A stretch of DNA of 64,000 bases from Bowmanella pacifica (GTDB taxonomy: Bacteria > Pseudomonadota > Gammaproteobacteria > Enterobacterales > Alteromonadaceae), in assembly GCF_014645355.1 (NCBI RefSeq), contig NZ_BMLS01000003.1, positions 372,001-436,000 of the forward strand. The letters run 5' to 3'. The position numbers and the translations under genes are program-made. Position 1 is the stretch's first letter; each line of letters opens with the position of its first letter. Below, piece by piece: positions 10,005 to 19,753 of this stretch. The notes below the pieces were generated by a model. That model was not told the origin of the DNA and searched no databases. It worked only from the letters and a program-made list of their open reading frames with translations.

Positions 10005-10352
10005 TTACACACCCCACAATACGAACAGACCTACGGCAACGTAGGCAAAAGCCAATAGGTTCAACAGGAACTGGATAGTACCGCGCAAGGCTGGTGCCTT
10101 AACGTAGTCGGTCAGAACCTGCCACAGGCCAATGCGCACATGGATCATGATGGAAACTAGCGCCGCCAGGGTGAAGACTTTCATCCCCAGGCCAGCAAAC
10201 AAAGCTTGCCAAACGTCAAAGGTAATCTGTGGCGTTGCAATAAAGAACCACGCCATATAAAGGAAGAAGGACGCGATAATTGCTGCGGTGGTGCGCAGAG
10301 AAAGATAATCCTGCACGCCATTGCGTTTCAGACTGGCCTGATTGGTTACCAT
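10005..10352 (-). CDS. sdhD: Succinate dehydrogenase membrane anchor subunit D
   Basis: SdhD is a three-helix inner-membrane anchor that, with SdhC, holds haem b and the quinone site. From ATG 10352 it is 115 residues, like E. coli SdhD. The segment IHVRIGLWQVLTDYVK contains the haem-ligand His and the Asp-Tyr pair next to the quinone pocket. The frame extends upstream to a longer start, but ATG 10352 gives the normal length and overlaps the sdhC stop by 7 bases, so I chose it. Confidence 0.95.
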   Translation of the reverse strand: MVTNQASLKRNGVQDYLSLRTTAAIIASFFLYMAWFFIATPQITFDVWQALFAGLGMKVFTLAALVSIMIHVRIGLWQVLTDYVKAPALRGTIQFLLNLLAFAYVAVGLFVLWGV

Positions 10353-10720
10353 AGTACGACTCCCACTACGACTGTCAGAACAATCCAAAGTGCAATGACC
10401 GCTTTGGCGCTGGCATTACCGGATTGCAATTCTTCCCAGTGTCCCATGTCCATGATCACATGGCGCAGGCCACCCAGAAGGTGATAGATGAAGGCAGATA
10501 TTGTGCCGATGGCAATCAGCTTACCCAAAACACCATTCATGCATTCCACCACCATGTCAAATCCTTGTGCAGAGGATACGGATACCGCCCACGCCGAGAT
10601 CACAAAAATCAAGGCAAAGAACATGGCGACACCTGTTACCCGGTGCAAAATGGAAACAATGGCAGATGGAGGAAAACTAATCGTATTGAGTTGCAAATTT
10701 ACTGGTCTTTGTTTTTTCAC
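10346..10720 (-). CDS. sdhC: Succinate dehydrogenase cytochrome b556 subunit
   Basis: SdhC is the first gene of the sdh-suc cluster, a three-helix membrane subunit that provides a haem ligand and part of the quinone site. KKQRPVNLQLNTI and the SILHRVTG segment (quinone-site Ser and Arg) match E. coli SdhC, and the haem His lies in YHLLGGLRHVIMDMG. The start is not ATG. GTG at 10720 gives about 124 residues. A TTG at 10747 would add nine residues (MRGCNGQQI) and also fits, since E. coli has a short extension here. Neither has a strong ribosome-binding site. Confidence 0.93.
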   Translation of the reverse strand: MKKQRPVNLQLNTISFPPSAIVSILHRVTGVAMFFALIFVISAWAVSVSSAQGFDMVVECMNGVLGKLIAIGTISAFIYHLLGGLRHVIMDMGHWEELQSGNASAKAVIALWIVLTVVVGVVLW

Positions 10721-10972
10721 GATTTGTTGCCCGTTACACCCCCGCAAGGGTTGAGTTCTACGTCACTAACCCTGCATTGCGCAAGATTAACCGTCTCTCT
10801 ATTCAAGCTGTCTGTTTTAAACGACGGGGTGCTGTACCAGTTTGTTAAAAAAATGCTACAAACACCGCTACTTAAACGTCGCAAAGTATATCCAGCCCTA
10901 GCCATAATTACAATTTTTGTTACGCCCTAACGCCTTGTTTGGATTTTGATTATTTCGCACTCAATAGAAGAA

Positions 10973-10988
10973 TGTGAACTAATTCATA
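10973..10988. promoter_or_regulatory. Possible CRP-type site between sdhC and gltA
   Basis: TGTGA-ACTAAT-TCATA matches the TGTGA-N6-TCACA consensus at 8 of 10 informative positions. It lies about 250 bp upstream of sdhC and 430 bp upstream of gltA. A site this far from both genes needs promoter mapping to interpret. Confidence 0.3.
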
Positions 10989-11154
10989 GCTGCTTGATGT
11001 ATGGCAAGTGGTAATCCACCGTCATCCCTTACAGCAACTGACCAAGCAAGGCGTCACACCAAGTATCATACTGTCAAAAACCCAGTATTTTTGCTTTTAA
11101 ACCGGCAAAATCCTTTGCAAGCCCATAAGCAGGACGCATACACTTGGCCGCCGC

Positions 11155-11179
11155 GATTTTGCATTCAAATCGCAAAATC
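11155..11179. repeat. Inverted repeat GATTTTGC / GCAAAATC
   Basis: A perfect 8-bp inverted repeat with a 9-base spacer lies in the gltA-sdhC intergenic region. It may be an operator or a hairpin in the gltA leader. It matches no known regulator that I recognise. Confidence 0.4.
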
Positions 11180-11416
11180 AGCGTTGCGCCTAGGTTATAG
11201 GGGTGATTCCCAACATGACACTAAACTTTAGTTGAATAGATATCAGGCAAAAACGCATTAAAATTGACTTGGAACGCTAATATCAGTACAAATAGCGGCA
11301 ATTTTTAAACGCCTGTGTGAATTATCCCGCTCTTTATTTCGGCTGTTTACGTCCCGCGTATCAGTCTGGGAAGTTCAAACACACCACCACAGAAGCAATC
11401 TGAAGGAGAGCATCTT

Positions 11417-12697
11417 ATGGCAGATCAAAAGGCCATCTTAAAGGTAGGCGACAAGGAGATTGAACTCCCTATTCTATCTGGAACAGCAGGCCATGATGTG
11501 ATCGATGTTCGGTCATTGGGCGCCAACGGTTACTTCACGTTTGACCCTGGTTTTATGGCAACTGGCTCTTGTGAATCCTCTATTACTTATATAGATGGTG
11601 AAAAAGGAGTGTTGTTGCACCGCGGTTACTCGATTGAAGAACTGGCCCGTGATGCCGGATATCTGGAAGTCTGCTACATGCTGCTGCACGGCGAAGCGCC
11701 CACTGCAGAGCAGTATGCTCAGTTCAAAAACACTATCACTCGTCACACTATGGTGCATGACCAGGTGAATAACTTCTTCCGCGGTTTCCGTCGTGACGCA
11801 CACCCTATGGCAATGCTGTGCGGTACCGTTGGTGCCATGTCATCGTTCTACCATGATGATCTGGATATTTCAGACCCAGAGCAGCGTCTGCGCAGTGCAT
11901 ACCGCCTGGTCGCCAAAATGCCGACCCTGGTCGCCATGTGCTACAAGTACAACACCGGTCAGCCTTTTGTTTATCCACGCAATGACCGTTCTTTCGCGGC
12001 CAACTTCCTGAACATGATGTTCTCAGTACCTGCTGAAGAGTACAACGCCAGTGAAGCCGTAGTTCGTGCCATGGACCGTATCTTTACCCTGCATGCTGAC
12101 CATGAACAAAACGCGTCAACCAGTACAGTTCGTCTGGCCGGTTCGTCCGGTGCCAACCCTTATGCGTGTATCGCAGCGGGTGTTGCCTCCTTGTGGGGAC
12201 CTGCGCACGGTGGTGCCAACGAAGCTTGTCTGAACATGCTGGAAGAAATCGGTTCAGTAGATCGTATTCCTGAATTTATTGAACGCGCCAAAGACAAAAA
12301 CGACCCCTTCCGTTTGATGGGCTTCGGTCACCGCGTTTACAAGAACTACGATCCACGTGCGACCGTGATGCGTGAAAGCTGCCACGAAGTACTGGCCGAG
12401 CTGAATATTCAGGATCCATTGTTGGATGTAGCGATGGAACTGGAGCGCATTGCGCTGTCAGACCCCTACTTCAAAGATAAGAAGTTGTTCCCCAATGTGG
12501 ACTTCTACTCTGGCATCATCCTGAAGGCCATTGGTATCCCAACTAACATGTTCACCTGTATTTTCGCTTTGGCTCGTACCGTGGGATGGATTTCTCACTG
12601 GCACGAAATGCTCAGCCAGCCAGGTCAAAAAATCGGTCGTCCGCGTCAGTTGTATACTGGCCACGATGTACGTAAATATCAGCCATTGAATAAATAA
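11417..12697 (+). CDS. gltA: Citrate synthase, type II
   Basis: Citrate synthase condenses acetyl-CoA and oxaloacetate at TCA entry. The 426 residues and the N-terminal beta-rich domain ([20 protein letters not shown]) mark the hexameric, NADH-inhibited type II enzyme of Gram-negative bacteria. Catalytic residues are visible: His in [15 protein letters not shown], His in [15 protein letters not shown], and Asp in [18 protein letters not shown] precedes the ATG at good spacing. It is transcribed away from sdhC and ends at a strong terminator, so it is monocistronic. Confidence 0.98.
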   Translation: MADQKAILKVGDKEIELPILSGTAGHDVIDVRSLGANGYFTFDPGFMATGSCESSITYIDGEKGVLLHRGYSIEELARDAGYLEVCYMLLHGEAPTAEQYAQFKNTITRHTMVHDQVNNFFRGFRRDAHPMAMLCGTVGAMSSFYHDDLDISDPEQRLRSAYRLVAKMPTLVAMCYKYNTGQPFVYPRNDRSFAANFLNMMFSVPAEEYNASEAVVRAMDRIFTLHADHEQNASTSTVRLAGSSGANPYACIAAGVASLWGPAHGGANEACLNMLEEIGSVDRIPEFIERAKDKNDPFRLMGFGHRVYKNYDPRATVMRESCHEVLAELNIQDPLLDVAMELERIALSDPYFKDKKLFPNVDFYSGIILKAIGIPTNMFTCIFALARTVGWISHWHEMLSQPGQKIGRPRQLYTGHDVRKYQPLNK

Positions 12698-12711
12698 AGC
12701 TGATTGTTTTG

Positions 12712-12739
12712 AAAAAACCGCCTGATGGCGGTTTTTTTT
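12712..12739 (+). terminator. gltA terminator
   Basis: The stem AAAAAACCGCC / GGCGGTTTTTT has a TGAT loop and a run of eight T. It starts 15 bp after the gltA stop. Confidence 0.92.
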
Positions 12740-12909
12740 ATCTTAGCGCCTTAAAGTTGTAAGTGGCTCACGCGCAAATATGTCTAGCTGTAACACGGTG
12801 TTAACAGCACGAATATTCGCCGCAGCAATCTGCCATCTACCGCATCACCATTAGTTAACACCACATTTACTTCTAGGCTGGTTGCAGATTAATTTTGCAG
12901 CTTATTGTC

Positions 12910-15900
12910 ATGAACCTGACGCGACTCAGTGTAAAAAATCCCGCCGCCGTGCTGGTTATCGCCGCCCTGCTTTGCATGTTCGGCCTGATTGCAGCCCTTA
13001 AACTGCCCATCCAGCTAACGCCAGATATTGAGCAACCACAGATTAGTATTGGCACAGGTTGGCGCTCCGCCGCACCGGAAGAAATGGAATCAGTGATCAT
13101 CGAGCCTTTGGAAAACGCGGTTAAAAATGCGCCGGGCGTGATAAATGTGACCACCAATATCCAACGCGGATTTGGCAATATTACCCTGACCTACGATGTA
13201 GGTACGGATATGCAGCGCGCTATGCTGGAGGTGATCAACCGGCTGAACCAGGCCCCGCCTCTGCCGCTGGATGCCTTTGAGCCGGTGGTTTCGGTTGGCG
13301 GCGGACGTAATGGCCCCAATGCCGCATCTCTGCTGGTTCGCACCATACCGGATAACGATGCCGATGATATATCTCAATATCAGCAGTTGATTGAAGATGT
13401 GATAGAGCCGCGTCTGGCCCGCATCCCTGGCGTAGCCCAGGTAAACCTGGCCAGTCAGCGGCCAAGAGAGCTACGTATCAGCTTTGACCCATATAAAGCC
13501 GCAGCGCTGGGTATTGCCATCGGTGATATCAGCCGCGCCGTTGCTCGGGCTAATGATGTATCAGGTGGCTTTGCTGATGTGGGCAGGCGTCAGTACACCA
13601 TCCGTTTTGCAGGACAATATCAGGTACAGGATTTGGGCAATATGATCCTAGCCTATCGCAACGAACGCCCGGTGTACTTGCACGATATTGCCAGCATCGA
13701 AGATACCCTGGTGGACAGGTTTGGTTTTACTTTACGTAATGGCGCCCCAGCCTATTACATAACGATCAGCCGTGACAGCGATGCCAACACCGTAGCATTG
13801 CTGGACGATATTAATCTGGCTATTCGAGAGTTGAATGCAGGCCCCCTGGCAGAACAGGGACTGATGATCGATCTCAGTTTCGATTCATCTGTGCATATCC
13901 GCAATGCCCTGGTGCTGGTGAAAAGTAACCTGGGATTAGGTGTCTTACTGGCGCTGGCAATCTTGTGGTATTTCCTACGCGGTTGGCGGGCCACGGCCAT
14001 CATTGCCCTGACCATCCCTTTCTCGGTAATGGTGGCATTGTTAGCCTTAGGCGCACTGAATCGTTCCTTGAATGTCATCTCCCTGGCGGGCATCGCTTTT
14101 GCTGTTGGCCTGGTATTGGACGCCGCCATTATTGTGCAAGAAAACATCGTCAGACTTAAAAGCCAAGGTCTGGACAGCAAAAAAGCCGTGCTCAAGGGCG
14201 CGTCACAAGTTACAGGCGCATTGTTTGCTTCCACCGCGACCAGCGTAGCTATTTTTCTGCCTATTTTGTTTATGCAAGGAGTGGAAGGTCAATTGTTCTC
14301 CGATTTGGCCCTGACCTTGTCTGTCGCCGTTATCGCCTCAATGCTCGGTGCCATCACCTTACTGCCGTTAGCCAGTCATTTTTTGCTGCGTGATTTACCC
14401 AAAGAAGACCGTTTGACCCCTTTATGGCAAAGGCTAAGTCAGCTGGTCATGAGTGCCACCAACACACATATGAAACGTCTGGCCTGGATAGGCGGATTAA
14501 TGGGTATATCGCTATTGCTAACCCTAAGCTTACTGCCCAGAACCGACTTTATGCCCCGCGCACCCATCGACGGTTTTTTCTTTGCGTTTAACTTACCTCC
14601 CGGTGGCAGCCTGGAATTTATCGAAGAGGAACTAGCCAACCGCACCCGCCAGCGGCTGGCCCCTTATCTAAGCGGAGACGCTGAGCCAAAAATTAAAAGT
14701 TACAACTTCTATACCTTCGGGCCGAATAACAGCGGAGGCTTTATCTATGCTGCTGATCCCACTCAGGTTGAGGAGTTAATGGACATCGTCAGAACAAAGG
14801 TGCTCAGTGATTTGCCTGATACTCAGGTATTTATGTTCCGCGGCTCTATGATCAATATACAGGGAGGCGGTAACGGCCGTTCTATCAACCTGGATTTACA
14901 AGGACCAGATGTGGAAGCCCTGATGGATGCCGCACAAACCACCCTAAGTGCCATCAACGAGCATATGCCGGGGGTTAGCGCTCAGCCCGTGCCCGGCTTG
15001 ATTCTGGCCGAGCCAGAACTGCGTCTGCTGCCCGATGATAGACGTATAGCCCAGGCCGGACTGGATCGTGGCGATATCGCCAGTATGGTCAGAGCCTTGA
15101 GCGGGGGACTTTTTATCGCTGAGTACTTTGACGGTAATGACAGAATGAACCTAATTTTGCGCGGCGATAAGTGGCGCACCCCCGATGAACTTTCTTCACT
15201 GCCCGTGCACACTCCCAATGCCGGTTTACAAACTCTGGGGGAGCTGGCAGAGGTGATAAGAACCGTTGGGCCAACACAGCTTCGCCGGGTCAACGGCAAA
15301 CGCACCGTGAGTTTGTTGCTCAATCCCCCTGAAGAGATGTCATTGCAAGACGCTATGGAACAATTAGAACGCCATGTACTACCCGTGCTTCGCCAAGCCC
15401 TGCCAGCAGACGCAAGTTTTCAGGTTAGTGGCAATGCCAACGACATGCAGCAAGCCATCAAGGATATGGGCACCAACTTCTTGCTGGCCATTGTGATTTT
15501 ATTCTTGCTGATGACCGCCTTATTTAAATCCGCTTATGACAGCTTGCTGGTACTGACCGTGATGCCATTAGCTGTCGCAGGTGGCGTGTTGGCCTTATGG
15601 TTACTGAACCTGTTCAGTTTCCAATCGTTGGATCTACTGACCATGATTGGCTTTATTATTCTGCTGGGTTTAGTGGTCAATAATGCCATCTTACTGGTAG
15701 ATCAAACCCGTTTTGCTCAGGCTCAGGGCGTAAGCCTACAACAGGCGGTTGCTCAGGCGGTGCTGGTTAGAGCCAGACCCGTGTACATGAGTACCTTGAC
15801 CAGTCTATTTGGCATGCTGCCGCTGATGTTGATGCCCGGTGTCGGCTCTGAAATTTACCGAGGCCTGGCTACCGTTATTGTGGGCGGCATGGCCTTTAGC

Positions 15901-15996
15901 GCCCTGTTTACCTTGATTTTGTTACCGGCCTGGTTGCAACTGGGGCTGCGCGCTAAAACCCATCAACCTGCATCCCTGCTTATTCAGGAGTCTTAA
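12910..15996 (+). CDS. RND efflux permease subunit
   Basis: This is a proton-driven inner-membrane RND pump subunit of about 1,028 residues with the usual two-fold layout: TM1 (about 11-30), a large periplasmic loop, TM2-6, a second loop and TM8-12. It is AcrB-like (LPIQLTPDIEQPQISIGTGW, EEMESVIIEPLENAV). In TM4 the usual Asp-Asp pair reads GLVLDAAIIVQENI, so only the first Asp is kept. In TM10 the usual Lys is replaced (GLVVNNAILLVDQ). Other RND subfamilies share these changes. I chose ATG 12910 over TTG 12895. The adaptor gene follows one base after the stop, an unusual permease-first order. No outer-membrane factor gene is adjacent. The substrate is unknown. Confidence 0.92.
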   Translation: MNLTRLSVKNPAAVLVIAALLCMFGLIAALKLPIQLTPDIEQPQISIGTGWRSAAPEEMESVIIEPLENAVKNAPGVINVTTNIQRGFGNITLTYDVGTDMQRAMLEVINRLNQAPPLPLDAFEPVVSVGGGRNGPNAASLLVRTIPDNDADDISQYQQLIEDVIEPRLARIPGVAQVNLASQRPRELRISFDPYKAAALGIAIGDISRAVARANDVSGGFADVGRRQYTIRFAGQYQVQDLGNMILAYRNERPVYLHDIASIEDTLVDRFGFTLRNGAPAYYITISRDSDANTVALLDDINLAIRELNAGPLAEQGLMIDLSFDSSVHIRNALVLVKSNLGLGVLLALAILWYFLRGWRATAIIALTIPFSVMVALLALGALNRSLNVISLAGIAFAVGLVLDAAIIVQENIVRLKSQGLDSKKAVLKGASQVTGALFASTATSVAIFLPILFMQGVEGQLFSDLALTLSVAVIASMLGAITLLPLASHFLLRDLPKEDRLTPLWQRLSQLVMSATNTHMKRLAWIGGLMGISLLLTLSLLPRTDFMPRAPIDGFFFAFNLPPGGSLEFIEEELANRTRQRLAPYLSGDAEPKIKSYNFYTFGPNNSGGFIYAADPTQVEELMDIVRTKVLSDLPDTQVFMFRGSMINIQGGGNGRSINLDLQGPDVEALMDAAQTTLSAINEHMPGVSAQPVPGLILAEPELRLLPDDRRIAQAGLDRGDIASMVRALSGGLFIAEYFDGNDRMNLILRGDKWRTPDELSSLPVHTPNAGLQTLGELAEVIRTVGPTQLRRVNGKRTVSLLLNPPEEMSLQDAMEQLERHVLPVLRQALPADASFQVSGNANDMQQAIKDMGTNFLLAIVILFLLMTALFKSAYDSLLVLTVMPLAVAGGVLALWLLNLFSFQSLDLLTMIGFIILLGLVVNNAILLVDQTRFAQAQGVSLQQAVAQAVLVRARPVYMSTLTSLFGMLPLMLMPGVGSEIYRGLATVIVGGMAFSALFTLILLPAWLQLGLRAKTHQPASLLIQES

Positions 15997-15997
15997 G

Positions 15998-17047
15998 ATG
16001 AAAACCCGACTTTCCCTGCTTATAATCACAGCCTTGCTCAGCCACAGCGCTGTGGCCAACCAGCCACCCGCCAGTCCGGTACGCATATCCGAAGTGAAGC
16101 AAAGCACGTTTTCCCCTACGGTAGAGTTAGTTGGCAGTATTTTCAGTCGCCACAATGTCAAACTGACGGCCGGTGTAGCCGGACGACTGGAATGGGTCGC
16201 CGAACCCGGCACGCAGGTAGTTAAAGGCGAACCTGTCGCCAAAATAGAACCTCAGCCTCTGTTGCTTCAACAGGCCGAGCAGCAGGCTCAAATCAAGCGT
16301 GCCACTATCAATCTGCATTATTTGCAACGGGAGCTTAAACGCTTACAAGAGCTCAGGCAGACTAATAGCGCCTCAGCATTTCAGTTGGATCAAACGCAGT
16401 CCCAGTTTGAGCTGGCACAAACGGATCTTGATATTGCTAAGTTGCGTCTGGCGCAAATTGACGACCAGCTCTCCCGGACGTTAGTCCCCGCGCCCTTTAC
16501 CGGAGTTATCACCGATCGCCTAAGAGAAGCCGGCGGTGATGTAAACCGCAGTGAAGTACTAGTGACTATGCTAGATACCGAGAATCTGGAAGCCCGTATT
16601 TTTGTGCCGGTTAAATACCTGGCTTATCTGCGTCAAAGCCAGCAAATCCGGCTTGAAGCAGGTGAACAGCAAATTGAAGCAGATGTAAAAGCCATTATCC
16701 CGGCCGCTGATATGCAGTCACAGTCCTTTGAACTGCGTGTGAGCCTGCCAGCGCAAGCCAGTCAAAACTGGACAGCTGGCCAACTTGTTACCGCAACAGT
16801 GCCAGCGCAGGCTCCCAGCCTGGCATTAACGGTACACAGAGATGCCTTATTACTTCGCCGTGACGGCACTTATGTGGTGCGTATTGACGACGAGAATCGT
16901 GCCCACCGGGAAAAAGTCGAAATAGGTCGGGGCCAGCAGGAATGGGTCAGCATCAAGCAAGGTCAACTTAAAGCCGGCGATAAAGTGGCGGTACGAGGCG
17001 CTGAACGATTACGCGACGGACAGCAAGTACAGATTACGCAATCCTGA
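15998..17047 (+). CDS. RND periplasmic adaptor (membrane fusion) protein
   Basis: This HlyD/AcrA-type adaptor should link the RND permease to an outer-membrane channel. A signal peptide (MKTRLSLLIITALLSHSAVA) ends near residue 20. There is no lipobox, so it is likely soluble or held by the complex. A barrel-sandwich (lipoyl-like) domain is split by an alpha-helical hairpin at about 85-150 (QAEQQAQIKR to ASAFQLDQTQSQ). It resumes at LVPAPFTGVITDR, followed by beta-barrel and membrane-proximal domains. CAGGAGTCTTAAG precedes the ATG, and one base separates it from the permease stop. Confidence 0.92.
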   Translation: MKTRLSLLIITALLSHSAVANQPPASPVRISEVKQSTFSPTVELVGSIFSRHNVKLTAGVAGRLEWVAEPGTQVVKGEPVAKIEPQPLLLQQAEQQAQIKRATINLHYLQRELKRLQELRQTNSASAFQLDQTQSQFELAQTDLDIAKLRLAQIDDQLSRTLVPAPFTGVITDRLREAGGDVNRSEVLVTMLDTENLEARIFVPVKYLAYLRQSQQIRLEAGEQQIEADVKAIIPAADMQSQSFELRVSLPAQASQNWTAGQLVTATVPAQAPSLALTVHRDALLLRRDGTYVVRIDDENRAHREKVEIGRGQQEWVSIKQGQLKAGDKVAVRGAERLRDGQQVQITQS

Positions 17048-17109
17048 TGATCAACAGCGGGGTTTTGCGCTAAGCTATTGGCCTTTATGTGCAGGCAAGC
17101 AGGGATTCG

Positions 17110-19557
17110 ATGAAGGCAGCCTTTAAATGGGTAAGTGGGATAATGATAGCTATCCTGATCATCATTGCGCTGCTTTATGGCTTTCGCCACCCGCTCGCCG
17201 TCTCGCTGACCAATCATTACCTGGCCCCCTATCAGCTCAGGCTGGATTGCCTGCAATTTTCCCTGACTCGTCAAGCCGGGCGCTGGCAAGTACAGGCTCA
17301 ACAGCTTTGTCTAAGCGGTGCCGGCTTTACACTTAGCGGCGAGCACCTAAGCTACGACGGTGAGGCACTAGGGGTTGCCCGATTAACGGTTATACACCAG
17401 CCCAGCAACCAGCCAGCCGCAACAGAAATGCAGCCGTTACGCTGGCAGATCCCAACGCTACCGTCGGTCAGCATCGCGGCCCTAAACCTGCAAAGCCCCA
17501 TGCTGCGCCAGCCATTGGAATTAGCGGTGCAGTACGATCAAGGTAAACTAAAGCTGGACGGCCCCTGGCAAGCAAGCATTTCATTAGCCGATAACCATGC
17601 TCAGGCTAATATTGACTGGTCTTTAGCGGATCTGGCTGACTATTTACCGCTCCCCGCCACCTTACCACCAGAACTTCTGACCAGCTTGATTCAAAGTCAG
17701 ATCAACTTTGATGGACAGCATGTCACCAGCCAGCACGCACTGGCGATGGCGTTTCCCTATGCACTCGCAGAGCAGGACTGTCAGATTGAACTTGCCGCAA
17801 AGGGAACACTTGGCTTGTCGCTGGATATTATCGGTTTACAAGGACAGCTGGATTTATCTGCCCTGCCCCTGAACCTCGTCACGGGGAAGTGCCAGTTACC
17901 CCAGGCCATAGCCAATGCATACCAACCAGGCCAGATACAGATAACCGTGCCTCAACCTGCGACATTGAGCCTGCAGCACTTGGCTGTTCCTCACCTGCAA
18001 GTTGTGCTTGCGGGTAATACCACCGGACAACTGACCTTAGATGACCTACGCTGGCAATCACCTGGAACGCTGACAGGACAGTATCAACTCGCCAGCACGC
18101 TCACTCCCGACGCACAACAAGCCGCACTGTTTCCACTGGCCATACAAGGTCAGGGGCAATTTGCGCTGCAGTTGTCCACCGACCAGCCGCAGTATCAACT
18201 TAGCGGGCAAGACTGGCAGATAAGCGCCAAAACCTGGCAAGGTAAAGACTGGCAGGCTGATAATATTATGCTGACCAGCGATTTTACCTACGACCTGCAA
18301 CAGGGGGGCGAGATAACTGCCAGCATAAAAATGGCCACAGGTCACTTCAAAGACAATGTGCTGGGCAAATTATCGGCAAGCTTGTCTGCACAATCGGCCG
18401 ACCTTAGCAGTGCCAAAGGGCAGTTGGAAATGACTTTGGATACTGTCACCACAGGGCAAGGCCTGGCTTCAACGCTGCGTCACCAGCAGCAATTTAGTCT
18501 GCAAGATGCTTTATTCACCTTCTCTGGTAGCAGCCAAATCAAACAGCTTCAACTGGATAAATGGAAACTGGCGGACATCGGTCTGAGTCACGAGGCCACT
18601 CTGCCATTGGCTGCCCCTTTGCAAGGCAGCTCCTTGCATAGGTGGCAATTGGCGTCTGGCTTGCATGGTCAGGTTGAACAAGTTCAGGAACAGATTAACC
18701 TGACGCTGCCGCCCCAAAATGCCGCCAGATTTACGGCCTTTGCCCGCCCTTTGCTGCCACAGCTAAGCTTCACGCAAGGCAAACTTGGCGCCAAGGCTAA
18801 ATACAACCTCAGTAACGAAACCCTAAGTGGCGAACTGGATATCGCGTCTTTGTCCTTGAGCTACCAGGATTACCAGGTCAAGGAGATTAATTTAGCGGCA
18901 CAGGTTAGCCAGCATTCAGGTAACCTTCATCTGACTCCGGCTAGGCTAGACATAGCCTCAGTTGACGTGGGCGTGGCGATAAGGGATATCAGCGGTCAAC
19001 TGATGGCCGATGAACAAGGGCTGCGGATACAGGATCTGTCCGGAAGTTTGTTAGATGGCAGTTTTCTTCTCCCTCGGCTACAGCTAAGCGAACAGCCGCA
19101 GCAACTGACATTGCATCTCAAAGGTCTGGATGCGAAGCAGCTTGCCAGCCTGGGCAAAGAGTCAGGCATTGAGGTCAGAGGCAGAATCAATGTTGATGTG
19201 CCTATTAAACTTGCAGGTAAACAAATTGAGGTACAGGGTGGTAGCCTCTATAACGAGGGACCCGCAAAGTTACTGATTTATGATAACCAGGCATTTGAAG
19301 ATTTGTTGGCCAGTCAGCCAACCCTGGCACCGAGTTTGTCAGCGCTGAAGAATTTGGATATTTCCTCGGTAACCAGCAAGGTAGACTTAAAGCCCGATGG
19401 TTGGTTAAACCTGGAAATGAAAATAAAAGGACATAATCCTGGCCAAAAACAGGATGTGAACTTTAACTATACCCATGAAGAAAACCTCTTCACCCTGTTA
19501 CGGGCCCTGCAACTGGGGGATGAGGTACAAAAGAAAGTGCAAGAGAAAATTAAATGA
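17110..19557 (+). CDS. ydbH: YdbH-like AsmA-family intermembrane transport protein
   Basis: YdbH is a large inner-membrane-anchored periplasmic protein of the AsmA-like/TamB group. In E. coli YdbH, TamB and YhdP are redundantly needed for phospholipid transport to the outer membrane. About 815 residues start from ATG 17110; a GTG at 17089 would add seven. One N-terminal TM helix (VSGIMIAILIIIALLYGF) is followed by beta-strand repeats rich in 'L-x-G' and 'Q-L' patterns. The C-terminal part (LKNLDISSVTSKVDLKPDGW, KIKGHNPGQKQDVNFNYTHE) is typical of the family. The next genes are ynbE and ydbL, as in E. coli, which secures the call. Confidence 0.92.
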   Translation: MKAAFKWVSGIMIAILIIIALLYGFRHPLAVSLTNHYLAPYQLRLDCLQFSLTRQAGRWQVQAQQLCLSGAGFTLSGEHLSYDGEALGVARLTVIHQPSNQPAATEMQPLRWQIPTLPSVSIAALNLQSPMLRQPLELAVQYDQGKLKLDGPWQASISLADNHAQANIDWSLADLADYLPLPATLPPELLTSLIQSQINFDGQHVTSQHALAMAFPYALAEQDCQIELAAKGTLGLSLDIIGLQGQLDLSALPLNLVTGKCQLPQAIANAYQPGQIQITVPQPATLSLQHLAVPHLQVVLAGNTTGQLTLDDLRWQSPGTLTGQYQLASTLTPDAQQAALFPLAIQGQGQFALQLSTDQPQYQLSGQDWQISAKTWQGKDWQADNIMLTSDFTYDLQQGGEITASIKMATGHFKDNVLGKLSASLSAQSADLSSAKGQLEMTLDTVTTGQGLASTLRHQQQFSLQDALFTFSGSSQIKQLQLDKWKLADIGLSHEATLPLAAPLQGSSLHRWQLASGLHGQVEQVQEQINLTLPPQNAARFTAFARPLLPQLSFTQGKLGAKAKYNLSNETLSGELDIASLSLSYQDYQVKEINLAAQVSQHSGNLHLTPARLDIASVDVGVAIRDISGQLMADEQGLRIQDLSGSLLDGSFLLPRLQLSEQPQQLTLHLKGLDAKQLASLGKESGIEVRGRINVDVPIKLAGKQIEVQGGSLYNEGPAKLLIYDNQAFEDLLASQPTLAPSLSALKNLDISSVTSKVDLKPDGWLNLEMKIKGHNPGQKQDVNFNYTHEENLFTLLRALQLGDEVQKKVQEKIK

Positions 19558-19567
19558 GGAAAACGCT

Positions 19568-19747
19568 GTGAGACGCTTATTGTTACTGTCTGCCGTGCTA
19601 ATGCTAGGCGCGTGTACCCATAGGGTCCAGGTGGAAACCAAGGAACCTATTACCATTAACCTGAATGTGAAGGTCGACCACGAAATCCGTGTAAAAGTCG
19701 ACAAAGAGCTGGACAACCTGTTCAGTGAAGACAGCGAGCTGTTCTAA
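19568..19747 (+). CDS. ynbE: YnbE-family outer-membrane lipoprotein
   Basis: This 59-residue lipoprotein begins MRRLLLLSAVLMLGACTHRV, with a lipobox LGAC and mature N-terminal Cys near residue 16. The mature part (ETKEPITINLNVKVDHEIRV) is a short beta-rich segment like E. coli YnbE, which pairs with YdbH to bridge to the outer membrane. The start is GTG at 19568, 10 bp after the ydbH stop, with TGAGGAAAA upstream. A longer frame upstream would remove the signal peptide and overlap ydbH. Confidence 0.92.
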   Translation: MRRLLLLSAVLMLGACTHRVQVETKEPITINLNVKVDHEIRVKVDKELDNLFSEDSELF

Positions 19748-19753
19748 GGAGAC

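Larger units (their letters stand above)
10721..11416. promoter_or_regulatory. Divergent sdhC / gltA control region
   Basis: About 700 bp without a convincing gene separates two TCA operons, and the promoters for both must lie here. Short open frames inside it lack family signals and ribosome-binding sites. Visible elements are a CRP-like half-conserved palindrome (10973-10988) and an 8-bp inverted repeat (11155-11179). The gltA leader is long and ends in a good GAAGGAGAG ribosome-binding site at about 11401-11410. ArcA and CRP control of this locus is established in E. coli; the same here is inference. Confidence 0.6.

Noticed and set aside
10717-11231. Short frames in the sdhC-gltA gap (10717-10905 minus, 11001-11231 plus)
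   Set aside because: No family similarity, poor composition and no ribosome-binding site. Treated as leader/regulatory DNA.
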